A DNA stretch of 64,000 nucleotides from Owenia fusiformis (Eukaryota; Annelida; Polychaeta; Sabellida; Oweniidae), in contig CAIIXF020000008.1 of assembly GCA_903813345.2 (NCBI GenBank), forward strand, positions 25,344,822 to 25,408,821, given 5' to 3'. Shown piece by piece: positions 1 to 11,900 of the stretch. The notes under the pieces were generated by a model. That model saw nothing but the letters and a program-made list of their open reading frames with translations. It did not search any database and was not told the origin of the DNA. Every line of letters starts with the position of its first letter. Positions within the stretch are counted from its first letter, which is position 1. Position numbers and translations under genes: made by a program.

Positions 1-960
1 TCGAAAGGTCAGAAAAGTTGATTTTTCAAATTGAGTCTTTGGATTCAAATTCAAGTCAGTCTAATTACAAAAAGCCTACTGAGGTAGACCCACTGAGCTC
101 TAAAACAGTAACATTTTCAAGGTCAAGGGTCACGGTTATCAAATTAGGTCAAAGGTCAAAATCTAGGTCAAATCTAAATTTTTTCAAGTTTCTCAAGTTT
201 GTCCTTATACTTCATTATTTCTTGCGATGAATTAAACTGAAACTACATTTAAGTATTTTCTACAAATTGTTCACTATATGTCAGCATTGAATTTTTACCA
301 TTTTTGAGATATTTGACGTCCAAAAATGGTCAAAAAAGGTAATTTTTCAACTTGCTTCAATCTGACCAATTTTTTTTTTAAAAGTCATCTACAAATTCCC
401 AGGAGTCCGAATCTGACCTCATATTTGACCTTTGACCTTTAGTTGACCTTCAATGACCTTCGAAAGTTAAGAAATGTTGATTTTTCAAATTGAGTCTTTG
501 GATTCAAATTTAGGTCAACCTGATTAAAAAAGACCTACTGAGGTCTAAAAGGGTAAAATTTTTCAAGGTCAAAGGTCAAGATCATGAAATTAGGTCACAA
601 ACTGTGCTTTCTAAGTTTCGCAAAGTTCGAGACTACAAACCAATATTTTTAACCTGAAGTAGAAATATACACATCCCTCTAAGGGTTCTACACATATAAG
701 CAATTGACTATCTAATAGAATTTTGTCCCAGTTTGAGATATAAGAGTTCAAAAATTGAAAAAAGGTCAATTTCGAAATTTTTCAAGGTCGAATTTAAACT
801 CGCTTCAAATTGACAAAATCTTTTTTTGAAAATCATCTACAAGTTCTCAAGAGTTCACATCTGACCTCAGATTTGATATTTGTCCTTTAGTTGACCTTCA
901 AATTGTCAAAAATGCCTAAGAGGGCCTCCGTGAGATTGCTTGCAATCTTCAAAAGTCTAG
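1..960 (+). mobile_element. Helitron-like repeat unit A (5' end beyond window)
   Basis: Non-coding repeat, cut by the left window edge. It ends with the inverted repeat GATTGCTTGCAATC (934-947), then CTAG at 957-960, then T. The same layout ends the next five units. The body consists of diverged copies of an internal block of about 450 bp with many AGGTCA half-sites, including the direct repeat AGGTCAAAGGTCA near 567. Hairpin plus CTAG followed by T is the classic Helitron 3' terminus; the 5' terminus is not visible. No helicase or Rep coding is present, so it would be non-autonomous. Confidence 0.55.
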
Positions 961-1552
961 TTATTATTCTTTATTATTATTATTAGACTCCAGATGTCAA
1001 TCTGGAGTCTATTGTTTTTGTCAGTATTCTTATTATTCTTTATTATTCTTTCTTATTATTCTTTCCCAGTTTTCTCGATAACCATAAGGCTTCAAATAAA
1101 GATCATTATTCAGTCAATTTATGTCCAGTATCTAGTTCCTCGGAAATTGGGTCAAATTTTTATCTAGGTCAAAGGTCAAGAACTAGGTCAAATCTTACAT
1201 TTTCAACATTCTGTCATTTATCTTCCTCGTTGTTTATCGTAACTCCTAAATCTTTTTTTCATCATGTAGCTTAGAAAAAGCCAAAGCAAAGATATGACAT
1301 TAGATTTTTGATTACGCTTACCGATTTTGAAATATGGCGTCCAGAAAGTAGGTCAAAATGAAAAGTTCTCCAAATTTAACATCTGAGTTATGAATTAAGG
1401 GTAGAATTTCGTCAGGAATCCGAATCTGCAAACCAAATTTCGACCCGACTTCCGGTTCGAAAGTTATGGCGTTTTGAAATTTCGAGAAAAATCGATCTGA
1501 TGATATCCTTATAGAAAGTCAAGAGTAGCGAAGAAAATATAGAAAAAATCAT

Positions 1553-2530
1553 CCATCCTTCCTTCCTATCCTGTCTGATCATATCCTTCCTATCTATCCT
1601 TCCTTCCTTCCTATCCTTTCCTTCCTATCCTATCCTTCCTTCCTATCCTATCCTTCCTTCCTATTCTATATCCTATCCTATATCCTATCCTATATCTATC
1701 CTATATCCTATCCTATATCCTATTGTATATCCTATCCAATCCTATCCTTCCTATCCTATCCTTCCTTCCTATCCTATACTATCCTATCGTTTCTTCCTAT
1801 TCTATCCTATCCTTCCTTCCTATTCTGGAAGGAAGGATATTCTATCCTATCCTTCCTTCCTATTCTGGAAGGAAGGATAGGATAGGATAGGAAGGAAGGA
1901 AGGATAGGATAAGAAGGATAGGAAAGAGGGATAGGACTGGACGACTTGGCTTATTCTGAACGACTCGGCTATATCCATCCCACCTATCCTATTCAATCCT
2001 ATCCTTCTTTCCTATCCTATCCTATCCTATCCTTCCTTCCTTCCTATCCCATCCTTCCTATTCTGTCCTATCTCATTCTTTCTTCGGATTCTATCATATC
2101 CTATTCTATCCTTCCTATCCTATCCTATACTATCTTATCCTTTCTTCATATTCTGTCCTATCCTTCCTATCCTATGAATTCATCCATCAATCCATCCATC
2201 CATCGGCTTATTCTGGATGACTCTGCTTATTCTGGATGACTCGGACTATTCTGGATGACTTGGCTATTTTGGATGACTCGACTATAATATCCATCCCACC
2301 TATCCTATCCAATCCTATCCTTCTTTCCTATCCTTCCTATCCTATCCTTCCTTCCTATCCTATCCTACCCTTCCTTTTCTGTCCTATCTTATTCTTTATT
2401 CGGATTCTATCGTATCCTATTCTATCCTTCATACCCTATACTATCCTATCCTTTCTTCCTATTCTATCCTATCCTTCCTTCCTATTCTGTCCTATCCTTC
2501 CTCCTATCAATCCATCCATTCATCCATCAG
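1553..2530. repeat. (TATCC)n pentanucleotide microsatellite, interrupted
   Basis: Degenerate tandem TATCC/TTCCT pentamers, mostly pyrimidine-rich on the plus strand. They are broken at about 1920-1975 and 2190-2290 by the minisatellite sequence. Between about 1829 and 1935 the strand polarity flips to TAGGA/AAGGA, so this section can fold back on the preceding TCCTA tract. Confidence 0.9.
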
Positions 2531-2665
2531 TCCAGCCATCCACCTACTTATTCTGGATGACTCGGCTTATGCGGGATGACTCAACTTATTCTGGATGACT
2601 TGGCTTATTCTGGATGACTCGGCTTATTCTGGATGACTCGGCTTATTCTGGATGACTCGGCTAAA
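2208..2665 (+). repeat. 19-bp minisatellite GATGACTCGGCTTATTCTG, two blocks
   Basis: Tandem copies of a 19-bp unit occur at about 2208-2280 and 2545-2665, on either side of the second microsatellite block. The same unit recurs near the end of unit C (about 4025-4110). It has no coding potential. Confidence 0.85.
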
Positions 2666-2718
2666 AAAGGTCTTAATCTGGAGTCTGAAATTGAACTTGT
2701 TCAATTTCCAAAGTCTAG

Positions 2719-4162
2719 TTATTCTTTATTATTCTTTCTTATTATTCTTTCCCAGTTTTCTCGATAACCATTAGGTTTCCAATAAAGATCATTATTTAGT
2801 CAATTTATGTTCAGTATCTAGTTCCTCGGAAATTGGGTCAAATTTTTATCTAGGTCAAAGGTCAAGAACTAGGTCAAATCCAGTACTTTGTCACTTTTTT
2901 CAATTTTCTCGGTCGTCCTTCAATATTTTCGATCCGGGTTTTTTTCATTGTGTTCCTTTAAAAAAAGTAGGAAACCTAGGGTCGATTTAGTTTTTTGATA
3001 TCTCAAACCGATTTCGAGATATCAGTGTCCGAAAACGAGGTCCAAAAAAAAGTTCTCCGAATCAAATGTCCAGGATATTAGTCTTATAGGAAATTTTCTC
3101 AGGATTCCGAATCTGAAAACGAAATTTGTATCTGACTTCCGGTTCGGAAGTTATGGCGTTTTGAAAACCCAAAAATCGCTAAATTTGGTGCCCATGTTAA
3201 GTCAATGGGAAAAAATATTTTTTTGAAGTGAAAAATACGGAATATAGACTGAGTTCAGCTTCATATAATCAAAGCCTTTAAAAGAAGGGGACCTCAAAAG
3301 CCATCTAGCTTCACAATTTGGACACCGAAATGCCTAGGTCAAAATCTAGGTCAAATTCATAGGTTTTCCTTATTTTTTCGATTCTGACACTACACTTTAA
3401 TTATATTCTTCGAAATTGTGTATACATGTAGCCAAGAATATGCTTATAGTGTTAGCCTTTTGCCGTCAGAAAGTATTTTGACCCACTTTTGAGATATGGT
3501 GTCCGAAAAGTAGGTCAAAATAAAAAGTTCTCCAAATTGAATATATGAGTTATGAATTAAGGGTAGAATTCTGTCAGGAATCCGAATCTGCAAATTAAAT
3601 GTCGATCCGACTTCTGGTTCGGAAGTTATGGCGTGTCCGAAAAGTAGGTCAAAATAAAAAAATCTCCAAATTTAACGTATGAGTTATGAATTAGGGGTAG
3701 AATTTTGTCAGGAATCCGAATCTGCAAACTAAATCTCGATCCGACTCCCGGGTTGGAAGTGATAGCGTTTTGAAATTTCGAGAAAAATCGATCTGATGGT
3801 ATCCTGATAGAAAGTCAAGAGTAGAGAAGAAAATATTGAAAAATTCATCCATCCTCCCTTTCTGATCCTATCCTATCCTTCCTTCGTATCCTTTCCTTCC
3901 TATCCTTCCTATCCTCTCCTATCATATCCTTTCTTCCTATTCTGTTCTATCCTATCCTTCTTTCTTATTCTATCCTATCGTTCCTTCCCATTCTAACCTA
4001 TCCTACCTTCCTGTTTTATCCATCCATCTTATTCCGGATGACTCAGCTTATTCTGGATGACTCGGCTTATTCTGGATGACTCGGCTTATTTTAGATGACT
4101 GGGCTTAAAAAAGTCTGGATCTGGAGTCTGAAATTGAACTTCGTTCAATTTCCCAAGTCTAG
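2719..4162 (+). mobile_element. Helitron-like repeat unit C
   Basis: Closely related to unit B. It has the same left sequence (TTTCCCAGTTTTCTCGATAA), microsatellite (about 3845-4015) and 19-bp minisatellite. The same 3' end is present: hairpin 4130-4152 (arms GAAATTGAAC), CTAG at 4159-4162, then T. It differs from B in lacking the 26-bp left hairpin. Internal segments around 3490-3800 are themselves partly duplicated (FRAME: GTCCGAAAAGTAGGTCAAAAT occurs at two places). No coding. Confidence 0.55.
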
Positions 4163-5991
4163 TTTATTCTTCCCCCCTCTTTTTCTCCTACTTCCAACTA
4201 CCTTTCAACTAGGTGCTACATAGTCCTACTAGGGACCTGGGCTGAACTTGGCAGGAAAGGAATTTTTATCTAGGTCAAAGTCAAAGGTCAAAATCTAGGT
4301 CAAATCTAAGTTTTTTTCAAGTTTCTCAAATCCTGACACTACACTTCAATATTTTTGGTTGAATTTTTGCATACAGATAGATATTAGTATTCTATTAGTC
4401 TTAGCCTTTTGCCGTCTAGAGAAATTTTGCCTAGATTTTGAGATATTGAAGGTCAAAAAAAGGTCAAAAAAGGTCTTTTTTCAACTTGCTTCAAATTGAC
4501 CAATTTTTTTTTAAAACTCACCTACAAGTTCTCAGGATTCCAAATCTGACCTTACTTTTGACCTTTGACCTTTGGTTGACCTTCAGTGACCTCCGAAAGG
4601 TCCAAAAAGTTGATTTTTCAAATCAATTTTCTGGATTCAAATTTAGGTATATTTATTCACAAAAGACCTTCTGAGGTCTAAAAAAGTAAAATTTGCAAGG
4701 TCAAAGGTCAAGGTCATCAAACGAAATCACAAACTGTGTTTTCTAAGTTTCTCAAAATTGGAGACTACAAATCAATATTTTTTCATGAAAGTCAGGATAT
4801 ATATTCCTCTAAAGGTTCTACACATATTAGCAATTGACTATTTATTAAAATTTTGCTCCAGTTTTGAGATATTAGAACTCAAAAACTGAAAAAAGGTCAA
4901 ATTTCGAAATTTTTCAAGGTCAAATTTCAACTTGCTCTAAATTGACCAAACTTTTTTTTAAAAAGCATCTACAAGATCTCAGGAACTCAAATCTGACCTT
5001 AGTTTTGACCTATGACCTTTAGTTGACCTTCAGTGACCTTCGAAAGGTCAAAAAAATTGATTTTTCAAATTTATTTTCTGGATTAAAATTTAGGTTTATT
5101 CAATCAGAAAAGATATACTGAGGTCTAAAAAAGTAAAATTTTCAAGGTCAAAGGTCAAGGTCATCAAACAAGATCACAAACTGTGTTTTCTAAGTTTCTC
5201 AAAGTTTGTGACTACAAATCAATATTTTTGAATTAAAGTCAGCATATATATTCCTCTAAAGGTTTTACACATATTAACAATTGATTATCTATCAAAATTC
5301 TGCACCAGTTTTGAGATTTTGGACCTCAAAAACTGAAAAAGGTCTAATGTTGAAATTTTTCAAGGTCAAATTTCACATTGCTTCAAATTGACCAAACTTT
5401 TTTTTAAAACTCATCTACAAGTTCTCAGGATTCCAAATCTAACCTTACTTTGGCCTTTGACCTTTGGTTGACCTTCAGTGACCTCCGAAAGGTCAAAAAA
5501 GTTGATTTTTCAAATCGATTTTCTGGATTCAAATTTAGGTATATTTATTCACAAAAGACCTTCTGAGGTCTAAAAAAGTAAAATTTGCAAGGTCAAAGGT
5601 CAAGGTCATCAAACGAAATCACAAACTGTGTTTTCTAAGTTTCTCAAAATTGGAGACTACAAATCAATATTTTTAAATGAAAGTCGAATATATATTCCCC
5701 TTCTAAAGGTTCTACACATATTAGCAATTGATTATCTATCAAAATTTGGCTCCAGTTTTGAGATATTATAGCTCAAAAACTGAAAAAAGGTCAAATTTCG
5801 GAATTTTTCAAGGTCAAATTTCAACTTGCATTAATTCGACCAAACCTTTTTTAAAAATCATCTACAAGTTGTCTGGAGTTCATATATGACCTTGTATTAG
5901 AGATTTGACCTTTGGCTGGCCTTTGAATGTTCAGAAACGAATATAGGGCCTCCGTAAGATTGCTTGCAATCTTAGATCGTTAGATCTCTAG
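4163..5991 (+). mobile_element. Helitron-like repeat unit D
   Basis: First member of a second sub-family (D, E, F) with a different left end (TTATTCTTCC then CTCCTACTTCCAACTACC). The 3' end has hairpin AAGATTGCTTGCAATCTT at 5956-5973 and CTAG at 5988-5991. Inside are about four copies of a block of roughly 450 bp (starts near 4475, 4927, 5375 and 5820, marked by CAACTTGCTNNAAATTGACC). This is one block more than in E and F, which explains its greater length. Every block carries AGGTCA-type direct repeats. Confidence 0.55.
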
Positions 5992-7369
5992 TTCTTTATT
6001 ATTTATTCTTCCTCCCTCTTTTTCTCCTACTTCCAACTACCTTTCAACTAGGTACTACATGGTCCTACTAGGGACCTGGGCTGAACTTGGTGGGAAAGGA
6101 ATTTTTATCTAGGTCAAGGTCAAAGGTCAAAATCTAGGTCAAATCTAAGTTTTTTTCAAGTTTCTCAAATCCTGACACTACACTTAAATATTTTTGGCTG
6201 AATTTTTGCACACAGATAGATATTAGTATTCTATTAGTCTTAGCCTTTTGCCGTCTAGAGAAATTTTGCCTAGATTTTGAGATATTGAAGGTCAAAAAAA
6301 GGTCAAAAAAGGTCTTTTTTCAACTTGCTTCAAATTGACCAAATTTTTTTTAAAACTCATCTACAAGTTCTCAGGATTCCAAATCTGACCTTACTTTTGA
6401 CCTTTGACCTTTGGTTGACCTTCAGTGACCCCCGAAAGGTCAAAAAAGTTGATTTTTCAAATCGATTTTCTGGATTCAAATTTAGGTATATTTATTCACA
6501 AAAGATCTTCTGAGGTCTAAAAAAGTAAAATTTGCAAGGTCAAAGGTCAAGGTCATCAAACGAAATCACAAACTGTGTTTTCTAAGTTTCTCAAAATTGG
6601 AGACTACAAATCAATTTTTTTACTGAAAGTCAGAATATATATTCCTCTAAAGGTTCTACACATATTAGCAATTGACTATTTATTAAAATTTTGCTCCAGT
6701 TTTGAGATATTAGAACTCAAAAACTGAAAAAAGGTCAAATTTCAAAATTTTTCAAGGTCAAATTTCAACTTGCTCTAAATTGACCAAACTTTTTTTTAAA
6801 AATGCATCTACAAGATCTCAGGAACTCAAATCTGACCTTAGTTTTGAACTATGACCTTTAGTTGACCTTCAGTGACCTTCGAAATGTCAAAAAAGTTAAT
6901 TTTTCAAATTGATTTTCTGGATTCAAATTTAGGTTTCTTCAATCAGAAAAGATATACTGAGGTCTAAAAAAGTAAAACCTGTAAGGTCAAAGGTCAAGGT
7001 CATCAAACAAGATCACAAACTGTGTTTTCTAAGTTTCTCAAAGTTTGTGACTACAAATCAATATTTTTGAATTTAAGTCAGGATATATATTCCTCTAAAG
7101 GTTTTACACATAATAACAATTGATTATCTATTAAAATTCTGCACCAGTTGTGAGATATTGGACCTCAAAAACTGAAAAAGGTCTAATGTTGAAATTTTTC
7201 AAGGTCAAATTTCACATTGCTTCAAATTGACCAAACTTTTTTTTAAAAATCATCTACAAGATGCCTGGAGTTCATATATGTCCTTGTATTTAAGATTTGA
7301 CCTTTGGCTGACCTTTAAATGTTCAAAAAAGCCTACGGGGCCTCCGTAAGATTGCTTGCAATCTTCTAG
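5992..7369 (+). mobile_element. Helitron-like repeat unit E
   Basis: 1378 bp, near-identical in length and order to unit F. The hairpin AAGATTGCTTGCAATCTT (7348-7365) directly abuts CTAG (7366-7369). It has three internal blocks of about 450 bp. The only open frames are short and recur as homologous 62-codon frames in unit D, which reflects repeat homology and not a gene. Confidence 0.55.
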
Positions 7370-8748
7370 TTATTATTTATTCTTCCTAAACCTTTTACTC
7401 CTACTTCCAACTACCTTTCAACTATCTACTATATGCACCTACTAGATACCTTGGCTGAACTTGGCGGGAAAGGAATTTTTATCTAGGTCAAGGTCAAAGG
7501 TCAAAATCAAGGTCAAATCTAAGTTTTTTTCAAGTTTCTTAAATCCTGACACTACACTTCAATATTTTTGGCTGAATTTTTGCATACAGATAGATATTAG
7601 TATTCTATTAGTCTTAGCCTTTTGCCGTCTAGAGAAATTTTGCCTAGATTTTGAGATATTGAAGGTCAAAAAAGGTCAAAAAAGGCCTTTTTTGAACTTG
7701 CTTCAAATTGACCAAATTTTTTTTTCAAACTCATCTACAAGTTGTCAGGATTCTAAATCTGACCTTACTTTTGACCTTTGACCTTTGGTTGACCTTCAGT
7801 GACCTCCTAAAGGTCAAAAAAGTTGATTTTTCAAATCGATTTTCTGGATTCAAATTTAGGTATATTTATTCACAAAAGACCTACTGAGGTCTAAAAAAGT
7901 AAAATTTGCAAGGTCAAAGGTCAAGGTCATCAAAAGAAATCACAAACTGTGTTTTCTAAGTTTCTCAAAATTGGAGACTACAAATCAATTTTTTTTACTG
8001 AAAGTCAGAATATATATTCCTCTAAAGGTTCTACACATATTAGCAATTGACTATTTATTAAAATTTTGCTCCAGTTTTGAGATATTAGAACTCAAAAACT
8101 GAAAAAAGGTCAAATTGCGAAATTTTTCAAGGTCAAATTTCAACTTGCTCTAAATTGACCAAACTTTTTTTTAAAAAGCATCTACAAGATCTCAGGAACT
8201 CAAATCTGACCTTAGTTTTGACCTATGACCTTTAGTTGACCTTCAGTGACTTTCGAAAGGTCAAAAAAGTTTATTTTTCAAATTGATTTTCTTGATTCAA
8301 ATTTAGATTTATTCAATCAGAAAAGATATACTGAGGTCTAAAAAAGTAAAATTTTCAAGGTCAAAGGTCAAGGTCATCAAACAAGATCACAAACTGTGTT
8401 TTCTAAGTTTCTCAAAGTTTGTGACTACAAATCAATATTTTTGAATTAAAGTCAGGATATATATTCCTCTAAAGGTTTTACACATATTAACATTTGATTA
8501 TTTATTAAAATTCTGCACCAGTTTTGAGATATTGGACCTCAAAAACTGAAAAAGGTCTAATGTTATAATTTTTCAAGGTCAAATTTCACATTGCTTTAAA
8601 CTGACCAAACTTTTTTTTTAAATCATCTACAAGATGCCTGGAGTTCATATATGACCTTGTATTTAAGATTTGACCTTTGGCTGACCTTTAAATGTTCAAA
8701 AAAGCCTACGGGGCCTCCGTAAGATTGCTTGCAATCTTATACATCTAG
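7370..8748 (+). mobile_element. Helitron-like repeat unit F (last of array)
   Basis: 1379 bp. The hairpin AAGATTGCTTGCAATCTT is at 8721-8738 and CTAG at 8745-8748, after which the sequence becomes single-copy intron. Three internal blocks of about 450 bp carry AGGTCAAAGGTCAAGGTCA clusters. Its end lies only about 50 bp from the 5' splice site of phosphatase exon 6, so the whole array is intronic to that gene and in opposite orientation. Confidence 0.55.
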
Positions 8749-8798
8749 TTTATGATAGAAACTTTCCAAGTTCATGAACATTTTAACGTTTAATTTAC

Positions 8799-8913
8799 CT
8801 TTAAGTCTTCTTCCAGCCATTTGTACTGGTTTACAATCTGCATCCAGCCATACTGTACATAATAGTAGACCTCTGTAGAGAATGATATGATGTGAACTGG
8901 ACCTATATCAAAA
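8799..8913 (-). CDS. Phosphatase exon 6 (last one in window)
   Basis: Acceptor CATTTTTAG, donor GTAAAT. Encodes FDIGPVHIISFSTEVYYYVQ and ends with QYKWLEEDLK in phase 0. The following exon (expected to carry the PWII..GHRPMYCS region) is not found down to position 1, where only repeats occur. Confidence 0.93.
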
Positions 8914-11900
8914 CTAAAAATGATATCAACTATTAGTTCATTGTAATGATTTAGTTATAGTACATGTAAAGCAGAGTGGATTGATTTTTGGATATGTGTG
9001 CACATGACAGACAGCATTCTGCAAAAAAGTATAAATGTACAGGTTTTCAAGCAGCAACAAAATGATAGGTGCAAAATCTGACGATGGGGCAACCGAGCTT
9101 GAAGAGAAACAGCTTAGAAATACAATGCTTACTGAATAAAGTAATAAAAAGATACCTAAGATAGTTGCCATGTATGCCATCAATTTTCTCAGTGTAACAA
9201 TATTTAGCAATTCAATGTACAACATTGCACTTTGACCAGATCATTGTTTTAAGTTTCACAATAATGCAGCATAAAATGTCACTTTACCTGAAGAATAATC
9301 CGTCTCCATCTCCACCTGGCATTGTGAACCTTTTGCGATAGTTGGAGAAATTACTTGAATCACAATGAAAATGATTAGGTTTAAATGTTTTTCTATGCAT
9401 AGAATTCTTACTGACAGAAAAATACATACTAAGTTACAAATGTTTGAACTTCAAGACTGAAAAGTACCTTGTTGTACTTACTAAGCATTCTCGTGATTGC
9501 CAACACAGGTCATGTAAGGTACATAGGCAGCTATAGGCTCAATCTGTCTCATAAACTCATCCCCTGTCCTTGCATTATCCTACAACAAACATAGACAAGG
9601 AATAGATTAGAGATCAGCCTCATAGTTCACACTTCACAACCAGAGTCAAATGATACTCTATGGACTAGAAAAGAGCATAAATAACTTCACAGTCCCAACA
9701 CAGCTAAATAAATACATAATAATATATAAAAATCATCAAAAGACTATTTGGTATATGATACACCAATTAAGCAAACCTTCCCTGAACTTGGCCTATACAA
9801 TACATGTAATTAAATTAATAGAAGAACTGTGGTATGAAGAACAAAAGAGAGCAAATATAGTTTATATTCCATTGTGTTTAGTGTGTGGTCAATCCCAAAA
9901 ATTATTGGTCAAAAGAGAACTGTTTTTTATCCAATCACCAGTTCATAAAACAAAATTGATGTTTTGATCAATAAAGCCTATGTAAACCGAATGCTACTGG
10001 GACTGGTCAAAAGTGTTCAGATTGGCAGGTGTTCACATTTCAGTTGTTTTTTAAATGAAAATATGGAAGATTTAAAAAATGTGTTCAAATTGGAAAGGTA
10101 TTCGGATATTATTCAGGATTTCCTGAACTGAGTTGGCATTATTTTTACAGCAAGTACATGTAAAGCACAGATGAGACAATACACCACTTGGTGACATACA
10201 CTGCTTGATCATATTCACCTCAAGTATTAGAGAGAGAATGGACATTTTAAACCTTTAGCATCTCTTATAGATAAGGTACAGCAGAAAAATTGATTTTATT
10301 TTATTCATGATATGCATTCACCACTCTTCTCAATTAGATGCAATTTTTAACTGGGTGCAATGTTTTAATTAGCTTCAATGTTGAGAGAGCATTTTCAAAT
10401 AGGGGTTATAAAAAGTACAATACTCACAGTGTCCATGTTGTAGGCAAAGTCACCCACATGTAAAATTGCATCAATGTTTCCATCCTGGGCTTCCTGCTGC
10501 AACCAACTTACAGACTTGGCATTTGTATTGCCCATATCTCCATATAAGGCAAATCGTGGGGACCAGTTTGTTCCACTCTGCATGGCAGTAAATGAATACA
10601 TGTCACTCCACCCAAGTTCACTGCCACACCTATATTCTGTAATGTACAGGTATTAAAAATGGAGGTCACAAAGCATGGACAACTGTAAATGCAATGAATA
10701 TGTTGGTATAATTAATGACATAAGGATTATGTTAAGGGGGTGGGGTGGATATGGGGTGTTTCCTGTGGTAAGATATCATATTTCATCAGGGAATATAACA
10801 TCATATGCCAAACCAAGCACAACATAGCTTATCTATCCAATGACTTGTGATTTTTAAACTATAAAACATTCAGTCTACTTATATTATTATATAGATAAAT
10901 TGAGATTTTCAAATGAGCTACACATATTAACTAACATTCCTGTTTGTTGTATTATGAATCAACAAATCTGCTATAGTTTTAAACACTGTTTCTTCAATGA
11001 ATGTAAACTTGTCTTCCTGGAATATTGAAGTCGGAAATGTTCAGCAGGAGATATATGATATGGATATTTATGTGCCCAGCTTCAGCAAGATATTATTTCC
11101 AAATTCTGCTATGTATGTGAAACCTCACTAGTCAAAGGATAAAGTGCATATTCAACTAGTATTACTGTATTTGTTACAAATGGATAAGAAAATAATAGTC
11201 TTACTGTATGACATCCCTGGAGTTAAATGAAAGAGCGTCACTCTATGAATATAGAATAATCTTGCTTCTGAACCTCCATCCTTGAAGAGCTCCTGTTTAC
11301 CAATAATAGCCTGTGTTGGCTTTGCAATGCCAAATTGTACAATACTGGAGTTGGTAGCAGATTGGGTCACCCAGGTCACTACCATTTCTGTAGGATTACC
11401 TATAAATAAACACACAAGGATCATCTTGACTAATCCAAAGTACTCTACATTCTGGCTTCTTTCCAAAGAGAGACAATTGTGGTGTGGGTGGGAATGGTAA
11501 AGTCCACTATGACTGAACTGTTTCAACTCCATATACTTGCAAATACAAATAAAAAATGTCAAAACACCAAATATCAAGGCTCTGAACTTCATGCTAGTCT
11601 AACTTTATTCTATCAGTTATCCCCAGGGCTGTCAACTTGGGACCATCTAACATGAGTGACTTCCAAATTTTGAACACCTTCCTTCAAACTTTGGACAGCT
11701 TCAGTGAACACTGGTAGATTTTGGACACCTCAAATTTTTCCAGCTTGCTTACACTCGCTCTTCAACGAGCGGGGAGGGGGTGGGTGGTAGGTGTTAATAT
11801 TTTCGAAACAAATGCGTGATATATACACATATTTTGAATTTAGTACTTTTTTAACTTCTTAATTTTGGATAGATTTGATGTGTGAGGGTAGATCGAAACT

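Larger units (their letters stand above)
961..2718 (+). mobile_element. Helitron-like repeat unit B with microsatellite core
   Basis: Starts after the CTAG of unit A. Close to its left end is a 26-bp hairpin (985-1010, 11-bp arms AGACTCCAGAT). The complement of that arm, ATCTGGAGTCT, reappears just before the right-end hairpin at 2687-2708 (10-bp arms GAAATTGAAC). CTAG follows at 2715-2718 and then T. Such subterminal inverted repeats recall Helitron2-type elements (inference). The centre is a long (TATCC)n-type microsatellite followed by 19-bp minisatellite repeats. No protein is encoded; the apparent Ser/Pro/Tyr-rich frames are translated microsatellite. Confidence 0.55.

Noticed and set aside
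1946-2598. Two plus-strand open frames (97 and 120 codons), Ser/Pro/Leu/Tyr/Ile-rich
   Set aside because: They are translations of the TATCC microsatellite and 19-bp minisatellite, so they are not proteins.
4486-7781. Conserved 62- to 106-codon frames in repeat units D-F
   Set aside because: They resemble each other because the repeats are homologous. They contain the AGGTCA direct repeats and show no protein domain.
9650-9967. 105-codon plus-strand frame inside phosphatase intron 3
   Set aside because: Antisense to a well-supported intron; no domain and no coding-like composition.
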